This document shows positions 5,895 to 5,938 of a stretch of DNA of 5,938 nucleotides, piece by piece (position 1 is the first letter of the stretch; each line of letters opens with the position of its first letter). The notes under the pieces are model-generated. The model was not told the origin of the DNA. It saw only the letters and a list, made by a program, of their open reading frames with translations, and made no database searches. A program made the position numbers and the translations under genes. Where the stretch lies: contig WVWW01000031.1 of assembly GCA_011773795.1 (NCBI GenBank), positions 16,755-22,692 on the forward strand, in the 5' to 3' direction. This stretch comes from Acidobacteriota bacterium (GTDB lineage: Bacteria > Acidobacteriota > Polarisedimenticolia > Polarisedimenticolales > Polarisedimenticolaceae).

Positions 5895-5938
<44 letters not shown>

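Overview
This is a window of high-G+C bacterial DNA in which every gene I can support lies on the minus strand, so transcription runs from right (5938) to left (1). The content points to a respiratory, redox-versatile bacterium of the deltaproteobacterial, myxobacterial, acidobacterial or candidate-phylum sort. The signs are a multiheme cytochrome c, a Tat-exported iron-sulfur subunit, an NrfD membrane subunit, NnrS, and a secreted multicopper oxidase carrying Cys-rich repeats. I cannot name a species or phylum from the sequence.

Layout from right to left. (i) 5877-5938 is the 3' part of a tRNA-Arg (anticodon UCU) with an encoded CCA; its 5' end lies beyond the window. (ii) 5772-5876 is a short structured spacer. 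It holds a second, same-orientation copy of the tRNA 3' end (5785-5803), a small hairpin (5806-5828), and an inverted copy of the tRNA 3' end that makes a ~25-bp quasi-palindrome with the tRNA itself (5838-5894). (iii) 4572-5771 encodes an NnrS-family haem-copper membrane protein (nitric-oxide stress). (iv) 4409-4571 is an intergenic leader with a bulged 14-bp stem-loop (4419-4452) just in front of the next start. (v) 4408-1700 is a tightly packed three-gene operon: a membrane-anchored octaheme cytochrome c, a Tat-signal protein with four [4Fe-4S] clusters (NrfC/PsrB-like), and an NrfD/PsrC-like quinone-interacting membrane protein. (vi) 1565-1699 is a comparatively A/T-rich intergenic region. 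(vii) 1564-1 is the first ~521 codons of a large secreted multicopper oxidase, cut by the window edge.

How the genes may work together: the operon has the parts of a periplasmic-side quinol:cytochrome oxidoreductase (NrfD exchanges electrons with the quinone pool, the iron-sulfur protein relays them, the multiheme cytochrome receives or donates them). No catalytic terminal reductase (no molybdopterin subunit, no NrfA with CxxCK) is in the window, so the partner enzyme is unknown. NnrS upstream suggests exposure to nitrogen oxides; the secreted multicopper oxidase downstream is a possible but unproven electron partner or an independent extracellular oxidase.

The most striking observations are an exact 95-residue internal duplication in the octaheme cytochrome (4+4 hemes, all Cys, proximal and candidate distal His in register), the tRNA 3'-end copies around the tRNA-Arg, including a trailer complementary to the tRNA itself, and the unusual modular build of the multicopper oxidase.
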